Positions 34,140 to 42,546 of a DNA stretch of 64,000 bases are shown here, piece by piece. Each line of letters starts with the position of its first letter. The first letter of the stretch is position 1. The translations under genes were made by a program, and so were the position numbers. The notes beneath the pieces were generated by a model that did not search any database, had not been told where the DNA came from, and was given only the letters and a program-made list of their open reading frames with translations. The DNA is from Mycoplasma sp. CAG:877 (GTDB lineage: Bacteria > Bacillota_I > Bacilli_A > RF39 > UBA660): positions 27,906 through 91,905 of the forward strand of contig HF992500.1 in NCBI GenBank assembly GCA_000433455.1, given 5' to 3'.

Positions 34140-36020
34140 TTGGCTAAAAGTAATAAGAAGAATGTTCCTTTAAAGGATGTTAATACTAGAGAAGAAATAC
34201 GTAAGAAAAAAGATGAAGACTTTGTTAAAAAAATTGAGAAACCTAGTAATAAGAGAAATAGTTGTTTAATTAATATATTATCTATCGCTACAATGATTAG
34301 TTGTTTAGGATATTTTGGAAGTACTATTTTTAAGGGTGAAGGTTTAAAAGATATAGTGTTTGCTCTACTTTTACTTTTATTTACAGTGTTCTTTATATCT
34401 TCTAGTATTACTAATTCTAGTAAGAAGAAAGGTAGTAATATTTTAGCGTTAGTTGTACTTTTTATTTATCAAGTTTTTGGTATTTTAGTTATGTTTAATA
34501 TAATTAGCTTACCTACTCTTAAAGTAATGGAAAACTTGGTTGATAAGAGTTTAAGTAGTGCTATTAAATGGACTACGGATAATGATGTTACTTTGGAACA
34601 AGTTTATGAGTACAGTGATGTTGTTTCTGAGTATCATGTTATTTATCAGAGTGTTAAACCTGGTACTAAGTTGAAGAATGTTAAGAAGTTAGTTCTTTCT
34701 ATTAGTGAAGGTCCTAATCCAGATAAGGAAATTGTTATTCCTAGTATGATTGGTTGGGAAAGTGAAGATGTATTAAAGTATATTGAAGAGAATCATTTAA
34801 GTAATGTAGTTTTTGAATTTGTTCAATCTTCTTCTAAAGAAAATACTTTGATTGAGCAAAGTAAATCTGGTAATGTTAAGAGAAGTGATGAGATTAAGTT
34901 TACTTTCTCATATGGAGAAGAACGTGGCTATACTGAAGTTAAAATGAGTGATTTAACTAATAAGAGTAAGACTGAAGCTATATTTTATTTAAAACAACAT
35001 GGTATTAAATATGAGATTGAATATGAATTTTCTGATAAGATTAGTAGAAATAAGGTAATTAGTCAAAATGTTAAACCAGGTGAAATGGTTACTATAACTG
35101 GTGATAATGTTACTACTGTTAAGATTGTTATTAGTAAGGGGCCTAAGATTATAATTCCTGATTTTAAGAAGATGAGTGTTGATGAAGTTACTGAATGGAT
35201 TATTAAAAATAAGTTAAAAGTTGAATTTAAGGATTCATACGATGAGGCTATTAAAGAAAATGCTGTTATTTCGGCTAGTCATAGTAAGGGAGATGCAGTT
35301 GAGGAAGGTACTATTATTACAATTACTCTTTCTAAGGGAAAATTAACAATGCCTAGTTTTAATAATTTGAATGAGTTTAGAGAATGGGCAGATAAATATA
35401 ATATTAAATATGAAGAACAACATGAGTTTAGTGATGATGTTGCTGCTGGTGACGTTATTAGATATTCTTATAAAAAAGGTGAAACTATTAAGAATGGAGA
35501 CACAATAATTGCTACTATTTCTGATGGTAAAAAGATGAGTGTTCCTAATGTTAAAGGATTAAGTAAAAATGATGCAGCTAATAAATTAAAGAGTGCTGGA
35601 CTTAACTATAGTTTTGTATATAAATATAGTAGTTCTGTTGAAAAAGGTAAAGTTATAAGTCAATCTATTAGTGCTGGTTCTGAGGTATCTAATGGTACAA
35701 CTGTTACACTTACTATAAGTAATGGTAAGGCTCCAAGTAATAGTAATGGTGGCGGTAACAATAATAATGGCGGTGGTAATAATAATCAGCCTTCTACTCC
35801 AACTTGCGAGAATAGGGAGTTTTATATTCTTACAGGTAATACTGGAGCTCAAACATTAAGTGCTACTAAAGCTGCTTATCCAATGTTTACAATAGTTGCT
35901 AACTACGTTGATAGTTGTAGTAATGGAGATTCAGTATCTGGTACAGTATGTAATGCTGGTAGTTATGATGGTAGAACACTTTCTACTTGTAATACAATTA
36001 GTTTAACTATTGTTAAATAA
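34140..36020 (+). CDS. Membrane protein with six PASTA repeats and no kinase domain
   Basis: A 626-residue envelope protein. The TTG at 34140 is chosen because GAGGTGG stands 5 bases upstream; a GTG at 34131 lies inside that site. A charged cytoplasmic start of about 45 residues has no kinase fold. Three hydrophobic helices follow (about 45-120). Then come about six PASTA-like repeats of 60-70 residues (about 120-530), each with the pattern of Asp/Ser, VISQ-S-x-GT and ITLSKG or similar. A Gly/Asn/Ser linker precedes a 70-residue C-terminal domain with four Cys (CENREF, DSCSNG, TVCNAG, STCNT). PASTA domains bind muropeptides and are usually parts of PknB or penicillin-binding proteins. It is monocistronic. 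Confidence 0.88.
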   Translation: MAKSNKKNVPLKDVNTREEIRKKKDEDFVKKIEKPSNKRNSCLINILSIATMISCLGYFGSTIFKGEGLKDIVFALLLLLFTVFFISSSITNSSKKKGSNILALVVLFIYQVFGILVMFNIISLPTLKVMENLVDKSLSSAIKWTTDNDVTLEQVYEYSDVVSEYHVIYQSVKPGTKLKNVKKLVLSISEGPNPDKEIVIPSMIGWESEDVLKYIEENHLSNVVFEFVQSSSKENTLIEQSKSGNVKRSDEIKFTFSYGEERGYTEVKMSDLTNKSKTEAIFYLKQHGIKYEIEYEFSDKISRNKVISQNVKPGEMVTITGDNVTTVKIVISKGPKIIIPDFKKMSVDEVTEWIIKNKLKVEFKDSYDEAIKENAVISASHSKGDAVEEGTIITITLSKGKLTMPSFNNLNEFREWADKYNIKYEEQHEFSDDVAAGDVIRYSYKKGETIKNGDTIIATISDGKKMSVPNVKGLSKNDAANKLKSAGLNYSFVYKYSSSVEKGKVISQSISAGSEVSNGTTVTLTISNGKAPSNSNGGGNNNNGGGNNNQPSTPTCENREFYILTGNTGAQTLSATKAAYPMFTIVANYVDSCSNGDSVSGTVCNAGSYDGRTLSTCNTISLTIVK

Positions 36021-36073
36021 GTATTTTAGAAGTATTTGATTTGGTAATTTGATAAATTTAATTAGTAAATTAA

Positions 36074-36109
36074 AAAGGTTCATACTTTGGATGGTATGAA
36101 TCTTTATTT
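36074..36109 (+). terminator. Terminator of the PASTA gene
   Basis: Stem AAAGGTTCATAC/GTATGAATCTTT (12 bp with one G-U, 36074-36085 with 36094-36105) and ATTTTT after it. Confidence 0.85.
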
Positions 36110-36117
36110 TTGGTCGT

Positions 36118-36146
36118 TTGCTTTAGTTTTTATAATAATATATACT
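36118..36146 (+). promoter_or_regulatory. Sigma-A promoter of the 30-residue peptide gene
   Basis: -35 TTGCTT (36118-36123), 17-base spacer, -10 TATACT (36141-36146). It comes directly after the PASTA terminator, so it starts an independent RNA at about 36153. Confidence 0.72.
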
Positions 36147-36209
36147 CTCCTTCTGAACATTTTGTTTGAGTGTCGCCTCTTGTTCTTTTTTAGAAAGAAG
36201 GTAGATATT

Positions 36210-36302
36210 ATGAGGACTAAGACTTTTATTATTAAAGTTTTACGATACATTAGTATCATTTTATTACTTTCTACCTTGTTGGTGTTAGCGATAAAAAAAT
36301 AG
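36210..36302 (+). CDS. 30-residue hydrophobic peptide, type I toxin-like
   Basis: A short ORF of one membrane helix: MRTKTFIIKVLRY, then ISIILLLSTLLVLAI, ending KK. It has its own promoter, a leader of about 57 bases and a good AAGAAGG ribosome site 8 bases before the ATG. The basic start, the single helix and the charged end are the usual form of Fst/Ldr-type toxins, though there is no sequence identity that I recognise. A longer reading from a TTG at 36087 runs through the upstream terminator and has no ribosome site. Convergent small-RNA signals overlap its 3' end. It could also be a small membrane protein without toxicity. Confidence 0.6.
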   Translation: MRTKTFIIKVLRYISIILLLSTLLVLAIKK

Positions 36303-36322
36303 ACACTCTAAGTTAGAGTGTC
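36292..36322 (-). terminator. Strong terminator on the minus strand behind the peptide stop
   Basis: Perfect 10-bp stem GACACTCTAA/TTAGAGTGTC (36302-36311 with 36313-36322). On the minus strand TATTTTTTT follows. No coding gene on that strand leads into it, which suggests a small RNA. Confidence 0.85.
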
Positions 36323-36386
36323 ACAAACCCATTATTGGAGGTGACATTCACTTACGAAATGTTCCTCTTTTTGTACAAGTTTCCCT
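36295..36386 (-). ncRNA. Candidate convergent antisense RNA of the peptide gene
   Basis: On the minus strand a weak promoter (-10 TATAAA at 36393-36398, -35 TTGTAA at 36418-36423, spacer 19) could start an RNA near 36386. The RNA passes a hairpin (GAGG..CCTC around 36338-36367). It ends at a 10-bp stem with a T-run at 36292-36322. It would overlap the 3' part of the peptide mRNA by about 75 bases and shares GAACATTT and GAGTGTC-type blocks with that RNA's 5' leader. Confidence 0.45.
36338..36373 (+). terminator. Probable terminator of the peptide mRNA
   Basis: GAGG (36338-36341) and ACATT pair with AATGT and CCTC (36364-36367) with a small internal loop. TTTTT (36368-36372) follows. Confidence 0.6.
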
Positions 36387-36447
36387 GACAAATTTATAGT
36401 AACATAAAATAATTTTTTTACAATCTCGTTTTTTGATCTTATAGAAA

Positions 36448-36474
36448 GTAAAAATAAAAAGAGCCTTAGGCTCT
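36448..36474 (-). terminator. Terminator of the glucosaminidase gene
   Basis: Stem AGAGCC/GGCTCT (36460-36465 with 36469-36474) with a TAA loop and TTTTTATTTTT on the minus strand. It overlaps the stop codon. Confidence 0.85.
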
Positions 36475-39400
36475 AGCTTACTATTAATTCGATATTGTTA
36501 CCATTTTTAGTATCTAGTTTTAGTTGGTAATCTTTCTTATTTATAGTAGTTTTTCTAGCACTTAAGTCTCTTCTTAAATTATCAGTTAACTCTGATATAT
36601 CAGTTTTATTAGATGTTGTTGTTACATAGATTGAGTATGTTCCTTTTTCTAATTCACTTATATCGATATTGGCATCATACCAAGCTCTTGTCTTATCTAG
36701 ATTATCAGACTCTGGTAAAGCTACTTGATATAGACCTTTTGTTATACTTCCTAAATCAAATGTATATAGCTTTAGGGTATCTTTATTTTCAAATATTATT
36801 TTTCTTTCTACTTTAGCATTTGTAGATAAGTCCATACCATATGAATATGAAACTCCTTTTATATGTAGTTTTCCATTTGTAAATTCTAGAGTCCTCCAAG
36901 TATCGAATTGGTTATAGTAACTACCTACTGTTTTATTAGGAAACTCATCTCTTATATATAATGTTACAGCAGATGTTTTATTACCATAATTATTTTTTAT
37001 AGTTGTTGTTGTTTTTGTTGTTTTATAACCAGTTATTTCTGTTTTATATAGTTTATTTGTTATTAATACTTTACTATATGTTTTGTTAGATTCTGCAACT
37101 GCATACATTGTATAAGTACCTCTTGGAAGAGAATCTGTATCGATATTAATATAGAACCAAGGATGAGTATATTTATGTCCGTCAGGGGATGGAATTGGTC
37201 TTGTTATACCAGTTAAATCGGTTATTCTTGTTGCTTTTTGTTCATATGTTGTACCATCAGTACTAACAAATTGAATTTTATAACTAATCTTTTCATTTAA
37301 AGTATTATCCATACCTTCTACTGTTAAATAACCTCTTAATTGAAGATTATTACCTACTTCTTTTAAATAGTCAAAATAGAAGTTTCCTGTTGTTTTAATT
37401 AGTTTCTTTTCTGTAACAATTACTTTTATTTCTTTAGTTACTTTATTACCATAACTATCTGCTGCTTCGTAAGTTATTTTATACTCACCTATTTTTGTTA
37501 TATCAACAGTATCAGTAATTACTTTTACATTTTTTGTAATATCTCCATCTTCTGGATCAGTTGCGGTTACTCCATCAAGTCTATTGAAGTCTTCATTTTG
37601 ATAAACTGTTTTATCAGAAGCAATTATAGTTGGCAGTTGATTAGCAACTACTGTTACATTTATTGTTTTTACTACTTGTTGATTATAACTATCTGTTGCT
37701 TGATATGTTACTTGATATGTTCCTACTTTATCAATATCAACTTTATTATCTACAGCTACTACTTCTAGTACGCCATCTTCTTCATCTGTTGCACTTACTC
37801 CTTTTTTAGGATCGAATGGTAGACCTTGAGTTATTACCATATCGTTAGCAGTTATTACTGGTTTTTTATTTTCTGTTACTGTTATTGTTATTGTTAACTC
37901 AGTTGATTTATTCTTACTATCTGTTGCTTGATATGTTACTTGGTATGTTCCCACTTTATCAATGTCTAGGTTTGAATTTAATACTTTTACAGCAACAGTA
38001 CCTTCTTCTTTATCAGTTGCACTTACTCCTTTTAATAAATCTATTTTAGTACCTTGAACAATGGTTCTGTTAGAAGCAGTTATGACTGGAGCATTATTTT
38101 CAGTTGTATAAGTTGTAAGATTTAGAGTAAAGTCACTAGTTTGAGCAAGTACCCAACCATAAGAATTAGATGTTCCTGATAAATTTAGAGGAACTTTATA
38201 CCATAGACGACCATCTACTGTTTTATGTTCCATTACTGGGATATAAGTCTTATGGAATAAACAAGATACTACATTAGTTGATAATTCGATAGGTTCAGAG
38301 TTTACTTCATTACAATATAGACCAGTTAAATTAGTATAGACATTAGCGTAATCAAATGTCATAAAGTCTAATGTATCTGCACTTACCCAGTCTTTTTGAT
38401 CATATCTATAATCAGAAGAGATAAGGTAAGAGACTGCTTTACCATTATTATAAGCTGCAGCATAGACCATTACATATTTATCTTTTAAAATACTAATTCC
38501 TTTTTTGGTTTGAAGAGATGAGTCATAATAATAGTCTGAGTTTTTTGTAGTTTTTGCAACTTTAGGACTTAGAGTATTACCTGCATCATATAAGTCATAA
38601 ATATAATTTTTATCTTGATATTCAGTTACATCATTTGGAGATGTATAACCATTTTTACCGGTATTAATCTTTTTTACATAAGCTGCTGGTACATAGACAT
38701 AGCTATTCCAATTATAATTTCCTGATGTTATTTCATTAAAGTTAGCATCAATATTTAAATCACTTGTTACTTTATACCAAGTTGTATTACCATTAACATT
38801 TTCACCAGTTTTTTCACCTAGAATTATTAATGCATCTCCGGCTTCTGTATAAGTATAGACAAATTTTGAGGTGTTTGAAGCATCACTCATAGCATTTACT
38901 GATGCTGTTACTACTCCTAACTGATAGTAATTATAGTCTTGCATACCTTTAGCTTTATCAAAACTATAATAGTTAGCAGCCATTTTTTCACTCCAGTATG
39001 GGTCTGATGCATATTTTACATTCATACCTAGACGTTTATTACCAAATTGTGAACCAAAGTATTTCCAGCTACGAGGATGAGCAAAGCCATAAGTTACATA
39101 AGTAGAACTATACCCTAGGATACTACTAGCAAAAGCTGCATAATATCTAGCTCCTTCTATTGGATTTGAATCTACAGCGTCTAGGCCAAAACCATTATTT
39201 TTATTGATTGCTAATTTACTACGGCCATTACCAGATTCATTTCTACTTAAACTAAATGTTAATAAGGCATTGGTACCATACTTTTCTTGAGCATAATAGA
39301 AAAATTGTCCTTTACCATATAACCTTGAACTACCTTTATTAGTTGCTTTACCATATGCATCTTGAGTAATACCTAAATTGTTACGAATATATTCATCAAT

Positions 39401-40204
39401 ATTTGCTGATGAGTAAGTTGTTCTACTATGATTTGATAAATACATATAGTAATTATAATATGGGTTATTTTTATTTACAGAGTTATTTCTGTTATTAGCT
39501 TTATAATCTTTAATTAGAGTTTGTAAATCTTTGTAAAAGTAATTTCCATCATAACTATAATAAGTACCGGCACTTAACATATCTGGTTTAGGACCAATTG
39601 TTGTACCTAGGGAACCATTATAATACTCTTGAATTTTTGTTATATAATTATGTCTTATATAATCATTAGTTATAGTATATGAACTACTTGATTTTACCCA
39701 AGTTATTGGGACTATTTCATAATTTCCATATGTAATCCAACCTGTAAAATTAGCAATAGTAACTTTACCAGCCCAAACATTTTTAGCTTGAGAATAAGCT
39801 ACATCTACTAAGACTCCATCACTACCACCATAAGAACCATAGTTATTCATGTATGTATAATCATATTTTAAATCAATAGTATCATAATAACTAACTGTTC
39901 TGTTACCAGAAATACTTAAATCTACTAACGCCATGTTGGCATCAAGTATTCTAGTTATACCATCAAGTTTTGTCATAATAGCAAGTTCAATTGCTCCATT
40001 AGAAGTCATAGCAGCTTTTGCTTCTTCATACGTGTTGTAGCAACCTACATTGGTAATGGTACCATCAGAGGCAAAACTGGCTAATTCAAAATTACCACAT
40101 AAGTTACGATTTTTATAATTTTCTGATGAAAAGGCAGAAACATTAATTGTATTTAGAAAAAATAAAGATGTTATAAAAAGTGTTAAATAAAAAATTCTTT
40201 TCAT
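36473..40204 (-). CDS. Large secreted glucosaminidase with Ig-like repeats
   Basis: A 1243-residue exported protein. The signal peptide is MKRIFYLTLFITSLFFLNTINVSAFS. After about 240 residues of unassigned N-terminal region comes a beta-N-acetylglucosaminidase (GH73-type) domain (about 270-440), with LLTFSLSRNESGNGRSKLA carrying the catalytic Glu, then GFAHPRSWKYFGSQ. SH3-like segments follow (about 440-680). Three DUF5011/bacterial Ig repeats (about 690-940) share the pattern APVITASN..GVSATDKEEG..VGTYQVTYQATDS. The C-terminus has two GBS-Bsp-like modules (about 945-1200). There is no LPxTG, so retention is probably by wall binding. It is an autolysin candidate, transcribed away from the LCP gene. 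Confidence 0.88.
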   Translation of the reverse strand: MKRIFYLTLFITSLFFLNTINVSAFSSENYKNRNLCGNFELASFASDGTITNVGCYNTYEEAKAAMTSNGAIELAIMTKLDGITRILDANMALVDLSISGNRTVSYYDTIDLKYDYTYMNNYGSYGGSDGVLVDVAYSQAKNVWAGKVTIANFTGWITYGNYEIVPITWVKSSSSYTITNDYIRHNYITKIQEYYNGSLGTTIGPKPDMLSAGTYYSYDGNYFYKDLQTLIKDYKANNRNNSVNKNNPYYNYYMYLSNHSRTTYSSANIDEYIRNNLGITQDAYGKATNKGSSRLYGKGQFFYYAQEKYGTNALLTFSLSRNESGNGRSKLAINKNNGFGLDAVDSNPIEGARYYAAFASSILGYSSTYVTYGFAHPRSWKYFGSQFGNKRLGMNVKYASDPYWSEKMAANYYSFDKAKGMQDYNYYQLGVVTASVNAMSDASNTSKFVYTYTEAGDALIILGEKTGENVNGNTTWYKVTSDLNIDANFNEITSGNYNWNSYVYVPAAYVKKINTGKNGYTSPNDVTEYQDKNYIYDLYDAGNTLSPKVAKTTKNSDYYYDSSLQTKKGISILKDKYVMVYAAAYNNGKAVSYLISSDYRYDQKDWVSADTLDFMTFDYANVYTNLTGLYCNEVNSEPIELSTNVVSCLFHKTYIPVMEHKTVDGRLWYKVPLNLSGTSNSYGWVLAQTSDFTLNLTTYTTENNAPVITASNRTIVQGTKIDLLKGVSATDKEEGTVAVKVLNSNLDIDKVGTYQVTYQATDSKNKSTELTITITVTENKKPVITANDMVITQGLPFDPKKGVSATDEEDGVLEVVAVDNKVDIDKVGTYQVTYQATDSYNQQVVKTINVTVVANQLPTIIASDKTVYQNEDFNRLDGVTATDPEDGDITKNVKVITDTVDITKIGEYKITYEAADSYGNKVTKEIKVIVTEKKLIKTTGNFYFDYLKEVGNNLQLRGYLTVEGMDNTLNEKISYKIQFVSTDGTTYEQKATRITDLTGITRPIPSPDGHKYTHPWFYINIDTDSLPRGTYTMYAVAESNKTYSKVLITNKLYKTEITGYKTTKTTTTIKNNYGNKTSAVTLYIRDEFPNKTVGSYYNQFDTWRTLEFTNGKLHIKGVSYSYGMDLSTNAKVERKIIFENKDTLKLYTFDLGSITKGLYQVALPESDNLDKTRAWYDANIDISELEKGTYSIYVTTTSNKTDISELTDNLRRDLSARKTTINKKDYQLKLDTKNGNNIELIVS

Positions 40205-40237
40205 GATATTCTACCTCCATTATATTAACTCTATTAT

Positions 40238-40246
40238 ATTATAGCA
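40238..40246 (-). promoter_or_regulatory. Extended -10 promoter of the glucosaminidase gene
   Basis: Minus strand TGCTATAAT, about 30 bases before the start, with GGAGG in front of the ATG. The -35 box is weak. Confidence 0.6.
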
Positions 40247-40351
40247 TTTTTAGAGTGATAACTTTATTTCTTTGAAGTTATTTATTATATTTTGACATTA
40301 TTTTACAGTGTTTTTAGTATTGTAAAGTTTAGAGATTACATAGTATATAAC

Positions 40352-40380
40352 TTGATATATTGTAAAATTTTGAGTATAAT
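40352..40380 (+). promoter_or_regulatory. Sigma-A promoter of the LCP gene
   Basis: -35 TTGATA (40352-40357), 17-base spacer, -10 TATAAT (40375-40380). The spacer contains ATATTGTAAAAT (40357-40368), the exact inverse of the element in the PASTA promoter. Confidence 0.82.
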
Positions 40381-40414
40381 AGTAGTTGTATAATTTGGAT
40401 ATTTGGAGGCTTAT

Positions 40415-42289
40415 ATGACTAAAGAAAAAGATACTAAAAAGAAACCAATATTAAAGATCATTATTTTGATACTATCTATTATTGCAGTACTGAGTAGTTG
40501 TTTTGCAATATATGAAATATTTATGTTAGCAACAATAGAAAACACTATTAGATATATAGTTATGGGAATCTTGGTACTACTCGATATATCAATTATATTT
40601 AAGACTAAAGGTATTTTAAAGAGGCGGCCTAAGAATAAACATTCTAAAAGAATTGGTTATATTATATTTATGATTTTATATACTATTATTTGTATTATAG
40701 TTGGTTCTATTATATTTTACTTATATGGTAAGTTAAGTAATATGAATAAAAATACTGTTATCTACTCTTCTAGTGTTGTTGTTATGGCTAATAATGAGGC
40801 TAGTAGTATTAATGATATTAAAAGTTATAAGATTGGTGTTTTAGATAAGACTAATAAAAATTCTCCTGATGGTTATATAATTCCTCAAGAAATTATTAAA
40901 GAGAATAAATTATATGATGATAATGAATTAGTTGATTATAGTGATTATCAAACTATGGTTACTGATTTATATGCTAAGAGTATTGATGCAATTATCTTAC
41001 CTACTAATTATCCTTCTATGTTTTCTTCTATTAGTGGATATGAAGAGATTGGTACAGATACAAAGATAATTGTTACTAAAGAAAAGAAGATGAAAAAGTC
41101 AGCAACTAGTGTAGTTGAAAGAGAATCAACTGGTAAGCAAGTTACTGAACCATTTACAATGTTACTTATGGGTATTGATTCTACAGATGAAGTACTTGAA
41201 AAGAATGCAGTTGCGAATGGTGATACATTAATAGTTGTTACATTTAATCCTAAGACTTTGAATGCTACAATGTTATCTATACCAAGAGATAGTTATGTAC
41301 CTATTGCTTGTTGGTCTAATAAAGCGGAAAATAAAATTACACATGCTGCTGGATATGGTAATGATTGTATGATGAATACTATTGAACAATACTTAGATAT
41401 TAATATTGATTATTATGCAAAAATTAATTTTAAAGGATTGGTTAAATTAGTCGATGCTGTTGGTGGTGTTGATATAAATGTTGAACAAACTCTTTGTACT
41501 GATGATTCTTCTCGTGGTGGAGATATTTGTATTAATCCAGGTTATCAAACTTTAAATGGTGAACAAGCTTTAGTTTATGCTAGAAATAGAAAGGCTTTAG
41601 TTAATGGTGACTTTGGTCGTAATCAACATCAACAAGAAATTGTTATTGCTTTAGCTAATAAGATTAAAACAGTTAATAGTGTTTCTAAGTTTATGGAGAT
41701 TTTAGATACAGTTTCTAATAGTTTAGATACTAATTTAACTACTCAACAAATGTTATCTTTCTATAATATAATAAAAGATATAATTAAGAAGAGTTTATCT
41801 TCAGATGAAGCTGATTTAATTAATATTCAACAATTATATTTATCTGGTAATGGTCAAATGATTTATGATGAGAGAATGAGAATGGTTTTATATGATTTCA
41901 TTCCTAATGAAAATAGTCGTAAAGATATAGTTCAAGCTATGAAAGAAAACTTAGAATTAGTTGAACATACTCCTATTACAGAATTTAGTTTTTCAATTAA
42001 TAGTCCTTATGAAAAAGAAGTTATTGGTAAAGGACCTTATAGAAGTTCTAGTTTATATAATTTAGTTCCTAACTTTATAGGTGTTACAGAAGCTCAAGCA
42101 AGAACTATGGCTAGTAGAGTTGGATTATCTGTTAAGTTTGATGGAGATTCAACTGGTGTAGTTACAGCTCAAAGTTATCCTGCTTCTAAACGTGTTGATT
42201 TAATCAAGGGTAGTATTACATTAACATTAACTAATAGTAGTAAAAAACCTACTGTTAAAGATGATGATAAAAAAGGCGATGACAAGTAA
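40415..42289 (+). CDS. LytR-CpsA-Psr (LCP) ligase with C-terminal PASTA repeat
   Basis: A 624-residue membrane protein that joins glycopolymers to peptidoglycan. Three N-terminal helices (about 10-105) are followed by an unassigned segment (about 110-240), where KSYKIGVLDKTN suggests a periplasmic-binding fold. The LCP domain is at about 245-400: FTMLLMGIDS, TFNPKTLNATMLSIPRDSYV, INFKGLVKLVDAVGGVDINV, LNGEQALVYARNRKA and FGRNQHQQEIV, with the Arg and Asp residues that hold the polyprenyl pyrophosphate. A single PASTA repeat lies at about 540-595, and the chain ends in a Lys/Asp tail. The ATG at 40415 has GGAGG 6 bases before it. A TAA interrupts the tail; the same frame continues to 42415. 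Confidence 0.92.
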   Translation: MTKEKDTKKKPILKIIILILSIIAVLSSCFAIYEIFMLATIENTIRYIVMGILVLLDISIIFKTKGILKRRPKNKHSKRIGYIIFMILYTIICIIVGSIIFYLYGKLSNMNKNTVIYSSSVVVMANNEASSINDIKSYKIGVLDKTNKNSPDGYIIPQEIIKENKLYDDNELVDYSDYQTMVTDLYAKSIDAIILPTNYPSMFSSISGYEEIGTDTKIIVTKEKKMKKSATSVVERESTGKQVTEPFTMLLMGIDSTDEVLEKNAVANGDTLIVVTFNPKTLNATMLSIPRDSYVPIACWSNKAENKITHAAGYGNDCMMNTIEQYLDINIDYYAKINFKGLVKLVDAVGGVDINVEQTLCTDDSSRGGDICINPGYQTLNGEQALVYARNRKALVNGDFGRNQHQQEIVIALANKIKTVNSVSKFMEILDTVSNSLDTNLTTQQMLSFYNIIKDIIKKSLSSDEADLINIQQLYLSGNGQMIYDERMRMVLYDFIPNENSRKDIVQAMKENLELVEHTPITEFSFSINSPYEKEVIGKGPYRSSSLYNLVPNFIGVTEAQARTMASRVGLSVKFDGDSTGVVTAQSYPASKRVDLIKGSITLTLTNSSKKPTVKDDDKKGDDK

Positions 42290-42415
42290 GACGATGACAA
42301 GAAAGATGATTATGGTACTACTGGTGATGAAAAAGATAATGATGGTAAGAAAGATGATCCTGGTAAAGATAATACCGGAGGTACCGGAGGAGATTCAGAA
42401 GGTACTGGAGAATAA
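42290..42415 (+). other. In-frame continuation of the LCP tail behind a premature TAA
   Basis: After the TAA at 42287-42289 the frame stays open for 41 codons rich in Asp, Lys and Gly, then ends at TAA 42413-42415. The composition is the same as before the stop (KKGDDK, then DDDKKDDYG). The original tail was probably 41 residues longer, and only this low-complexity part is lost. Confidence 0.75.
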
Positions 42416-42422
42416 TAAAAAT

Positions 42423-42458
42423 AAAGAACATTTCAAACTATACGAAATGTTCTTTTAT
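42423..42458 (+). terminator. Terminator of the LCP gene
   Basis: 12-bp stem AAAGAACATTTC/GAAATGTTCTTT (42423-42434 with 42444-42455) with a T-rich tail. It lies after the second TAA, so the longer frame fits the transcript end. Confidence 0.85.
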
Positions 42459-42514
42459 TGTGTAATAAAAACCTACTAAGAATATATCATTACTTCATCG
42501 TTAATAGATAAATT

Positions 42515-42546
42515 AAAAGACATCTGATAGAGATGCCCTTTTTTTG
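42515..42546. terminator. Second hairpin, bidirectional, between LCP and the 208-residue gene
   Basis: GACATCT/AGATGCC stem (42519-42525 with 42531-42537, one wobble). Seven T follow on the plus strand and TTTTAA on the minus strand. Confidence 0.7.

Noticed and set aside
35586..35852. Minus-strand 88-residue Thr/Ile-rich ORF
   Set aside because: It is the complement of the PASTA repeats and Gly/Asn linker, with low complexity and no start signals.
36087..36209. Longer 71-residue reading of the small peptide from a TTG
   Set aside because: It begins inside the PASTA terminator, has no ribosome site and lies upstream of the peptide's own promoter. The ATG at 36210 has a good AAGAAGG site.
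42423..42455. Relation of the LCP terminator to the antisense hairpin near 36345
   Set aside because: Both contain GAACATTTC/GAAATGTTC, but such stems are short and common among terminators, so common origin cannot be claimed.
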